From NCBI GenBank assembly GCA_003445095.1, contig DLVS01000205.1, positions 1-6,730 on the forward strand: 6,730 nt of DNA, read 5' to 3'. Positions 6,001 to 6,730 of the stretch are shown in pieces. This DNA is from Verrucomicrobiales bacterium (GTDB taxonomy: Bacteria; Verrucomicrobiota; Verrucomicrobiia; Limisphaerales; UBA9464). Numbering within the stretch: the first letter of the stretch is position 1; the number at the start of each line of letters is the position of its first letter. The notes under the pieces were generated by a model. It was not told the origin of the DNA. It worked only from the letters and a program-made list of their open reading frames with translations, and made no database searches. Both the position numbers and the translations under genes were made by a program.

Positions 6001-6730
6001 GTCCGACCAACGTCGTTCAAATCGGAACCAATGTGTCCAGATTCGCGTTGAGTGGGGACGGTCAAACGGCGGTCTTATTTGGTCAGTCGAATTCCATTCA
6101 ATCGTGGACCGCCAACTCGAACCGCTTGCATACCCTGCCGGTGAGCGACGCCCCGCTCTCCGACCCCGCGCTGAATTTCGACGGTTCGTTGCTGTTTTGG
6201 ACCGGCACCAACCAGGGCGCGCGACTGTGGAAACTCAAACCTTCCGCCGAAGAAGTGGCCGTTCCTGATCCCGAGTGGAGCTGGGCCATGAGCGCTTCGG
6301 ATCCGGCCGCTTTTAGCCCGCGAGAGGCGCTCCTCGCGTTGGTTAGTCGTCAAACGAACGTCGTTGTTTATCAGTTAGGGTCGGATGTCTCCCCGTTACC
6401 GCGTTTGCGTCTCCGGATCGAGCGACCGCATGAAATCAAGCGCCTCAGCTTCTCGTCGGACGGCCGACATTTGGTTGCGGTCGGCGATGACAGCGTTGTG
6501 CGCGGTTGGGATATGTCGATCACCAATCACTTGGAGCCATTGTGGCAACTCACCCATGACGCTTCCGTCACCGACGCCAGGTTCAGTCCGGACAATCGGT
6601 TCGTGGTCACCGCTAGCGTCGATGGGGCGGCGCGGATTTGGAGTGCCTCTACGGGCAAGCTTATTGCCAAGTTGGTGGGGGCGGAGGCGCTGGCCGGAGC
6701 AACGTTCACTCCGGGACTGGGGTCAGTGGT
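3057..6730 (+). CDS. nSTAND1 P-loop ATPase with coiled coil, transmembrane helix and WD40 propellers (3' end outside window)
   Basis: At least 1224 codons, open without stop or frameshift to the right edge; the C-terminus is not seen. Residues 7-30 read NPFPGLRSFE...LFFGRE, the usual entry to nSTAND1 ATPases. Walker A is GPSGSGKS (47-54, K53). Walker B is VLVVVDQFEEIF (139-150, D144, E147, E148). TMRSDFIG at 186-193 fits the sensor-1 strand. LPVLQHALMRTW (254-265) and ISHESLMRVW (385-394) are the conserved helical/winged-helix motifs of this STAND group. A charged coiled coil (470-509) precedes one transmembrane helix (510-530). The family motif DPEVSVFLATEG (562-573) ending in LRQAL (586-590) follows, then WD40 blades from about 606. 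STAND ATPases are oligomerising switches: a repeat domain senses a trigger and nucleotide exchange drives assembly. The gene overlaps the TIR gene by 4 bp, so the TIR protein is the probable effector. The architecture is clear from sequence; the trigger is unknown and the immune role is inferred. Confidence 0.93.
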   Translation, partial: MSAPRFNPFPGLRSFETTEKHLFFGREVQTIEMLLRLGGTRFLAAVGPSGSGKSSLVRAGLVPELLGGTNTRAGSRWIVIILRPGGDPVAALAAALADSELYEGTLEDAPLQIQATLSRSARGLIESVRQARPPTGTNVLVVVDQFEEIFRFAGSRTERADAPEAFVNLLLEASRDPTSAIYVVLTMRSDFIGDCARFLGLAEAINDAQYLIPRLTRDQWRLAIEGPVRVGGGTITPRLVQRLLNDVADDPDQLPVLQHALMRTWDYWAKATAEAAGEIPPIDLPHYEAVGGMAKALSRHADEALADLPDEADRRIAERLFKALTEKGPDGRGVRHPARFEVLRSSCGVSAEQLARVAGPFRQVGRTFILPGGNGALQPATVLDISHESLMRVWTRLRDWVDEEAQSAQTYRRLAETAELWNQGKAALYRDPELALALLWRETDQPTEGWGQLHRGDFPLAIRFLTESAAVARREREQREAAQREKEEYQRRELEYARARAEEQTRRARIYSIVAVVMAALVIITIVAAIKLRRMQQEAVVREREAISRELAARAINQLDVDPEVSVFLATEGMQVNTNLVAEEVLRQALFASHVRFRLGQVGGPPVRVVEYSPDGARVITAGASTNAGLWDAHTGQSVAVLTGHSGGINTARFGSQGLAVTASNDGSARIWNATNGQLVKVISTDTNAIRTAEFSRDGSQLVTASEDGTARVWSGKAWTEVTVLPAQGGKAQGAVFSPSGNQVVVVGDSGSSRLWNLRPKPVALVLSNELNAPDLILAAFDRNGDLFATATGAKEGQIDIWKTSTGKNVGFNEASDLDELTPSGFERLPATALEFAHAHDYVLSAFGRLARVWVPTNSAVFTALRGHQETILGATFSADDSLVLTSSADRTARLWTSSGGKELLVLRGHGRQVNGASLTPDGLVIATASDDGTARLWSSGTGIASELPQTSIAAVSFSADGAQAASIGVDEPKVVIWPTSSPTNVVQIGTNVSRFALSGDGQTAVLFGQSNSIQSWTANSNRLHTLPVSDAPLSDPALNFDGSLLFWTGTNQGARLWKLKPSAEEVAVPDPEWSWAMSASDPAAFSPREALLALVSRQTNVVVYQLGSDVSPLPRLRLRIERPHEIKRLSFSSDGRHLVAVGDDSVVRGWDMSITNHLEPLWQLTHDASVTDARFSPDNRFVVTASVDGAARIWSASTGKLIAKLVGAEALAGATFTPGLGSV
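4464..4583 (+). other. Predicted coiled-coil segment of the STAND ATPase
   Basis: Residues 470-509 are almost entirely Arg, Glu, Gln and Ala with scattered Leu and Tyr, for example REREQREAAQREKEEYQRR. Such a stretch forms a long charged helix and probably a coiled coil. It joins the ATPase to the membrane helix and could help oligomerisation or transmit conformational change. Confidence 0.65.
4584..4646 (+). other. Predicted single transmembrane helix of the STAND ATPase
   Basis: Residues 510-530, starting IYSIVAVVMAALVIITIVAA, form 21 uncharged and mostly hydrophobic residues, enough to cross a membrane once. Both flanks are basic (RRAR before, KLRR after), so the positive-inside rule does not clearly set the orientation. 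If the ATPase is cytoplasmic, a single crossing would place the WD40 region in the periplasm. Membrane helices at this place, between ATPase and WD40 parts, are common in the nSTAND1-WD40 family. Confidence 0.8.
4872..6730 (+). repeat. WD40 repeat region: 14 blades plus the start of a fifteenth
   Basis: From residue 606 the protein repeats a 40-52 residue unit with the pattern FSxDGxxxxTASxDGxARxW. The closing Trp of successive blades lies at residues 631, 672, 714, 756, 802, 854, 896, 938, 978, 1017, 1058, then 1105 (Tyr instead of Trp), 1151 and 1195. A fifteenth unit begins near 1208 and runs off the window. Fourteen blades would suit two seven-bladed propellers. Blades 2, 3, 7, 8 and 14 are canonical. 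Blades 9-12 are degenerate, lacking most of the TASxDG core. WD40 propellers in STAND proteins usually act as the ligand-binding or autoinhibitory part. Confidence 0.9.

Noticed and set aside
5087..6010. Several minus-strand open frames opposite the WD40 region whose translations repeat similar phrases such as AVPSSLAV.
   Set aside because: The repetition is the mirror image of the WD40 core (DGTARxW read backwards), so these are shadows of the repeat, not a repeat-protein gene.
5040..6641. Possible recent duplication of WD40 blade DNA: the ACC-GCC-AGC...TGG core recurs at 5040-5072, 5166-5198, 5838-5870 and 6609-6641.
   Set aside because: The copies encode nearly the same residues but differ at many third codon positions, so they are old duplications held by protein constraint, not recent copying or an active recombination cassette.

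Overview
This 6.73 kb window comes from a GC-rich bacterial chromosome. It holds two unrelated gene blocks that face away from each other across a gap of about 209 bp. The gene content fits Verrucomicrobiota or a similarly complex-genomed phylum such as Planctomycetota: a Tat-exported SorA-type sulfite oxidase, TIR/DUF4062 proteins, and giant nSTAND1-WD40 proteins. That taxonomic guess is an inference and is only weakly supported.

Left block (1-1375, minus strand). This is the start of a respiratory sulfite-oxidation operon. A complete gene encodes a Tat-exported, haem-free, molybdopterin-dependent sulfite oxidase-family enzyme (SorA-like). Eleven bases further on, behind a strong Shine-Dalgarno, begins a second exported protein of which only the first 34 codons lie in the window. 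It is probably the partner c-type cytochrome (SorB-like) that would take electrons from the molybdenum centre. This block looks like ordinary core metabolism.

Middle (1376-1584). This is the divergent intergenic region and must hold the control regions of both blocks. I see no convincing sigma-70 promoter in it. Its right end contains an inverted repeat that could fold over the ribosome-binding site of the TIR gene.

Right block (1585 to beyond 6730, plus strand). Two genes overlap by an ATGA junction and look translationally coupled. The first encodes a soluble protein of three Rossmann-like modules: an N-terminal TIR domain that keeps the WCxxE glutamate of NAD-cleaving TIRs, a central DUF4062-like module, and a degenerate C-terminal TIR-like module. 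The second encodes a very large STAND-class ATPase (nSTAND1): P-loop domain, helical region, coiled coil, one transmembrane helix, then at least 14 WD40 blades. I translated it by eye and found its frame open without interruption to the right edge, so its C-terminus is missing. By analogy with known TIR/STAND immune proteins, the pair looks like a split conflict (anti-phage or abortive-infection) module: the propeller senses a trigger, the ATPase oligomerises, and the TIR protein acts as effector. That function is inferred; nothing in the window proves it. No RNA genes, CRISPR arrays, insertion sequences or integrase genes were seen.
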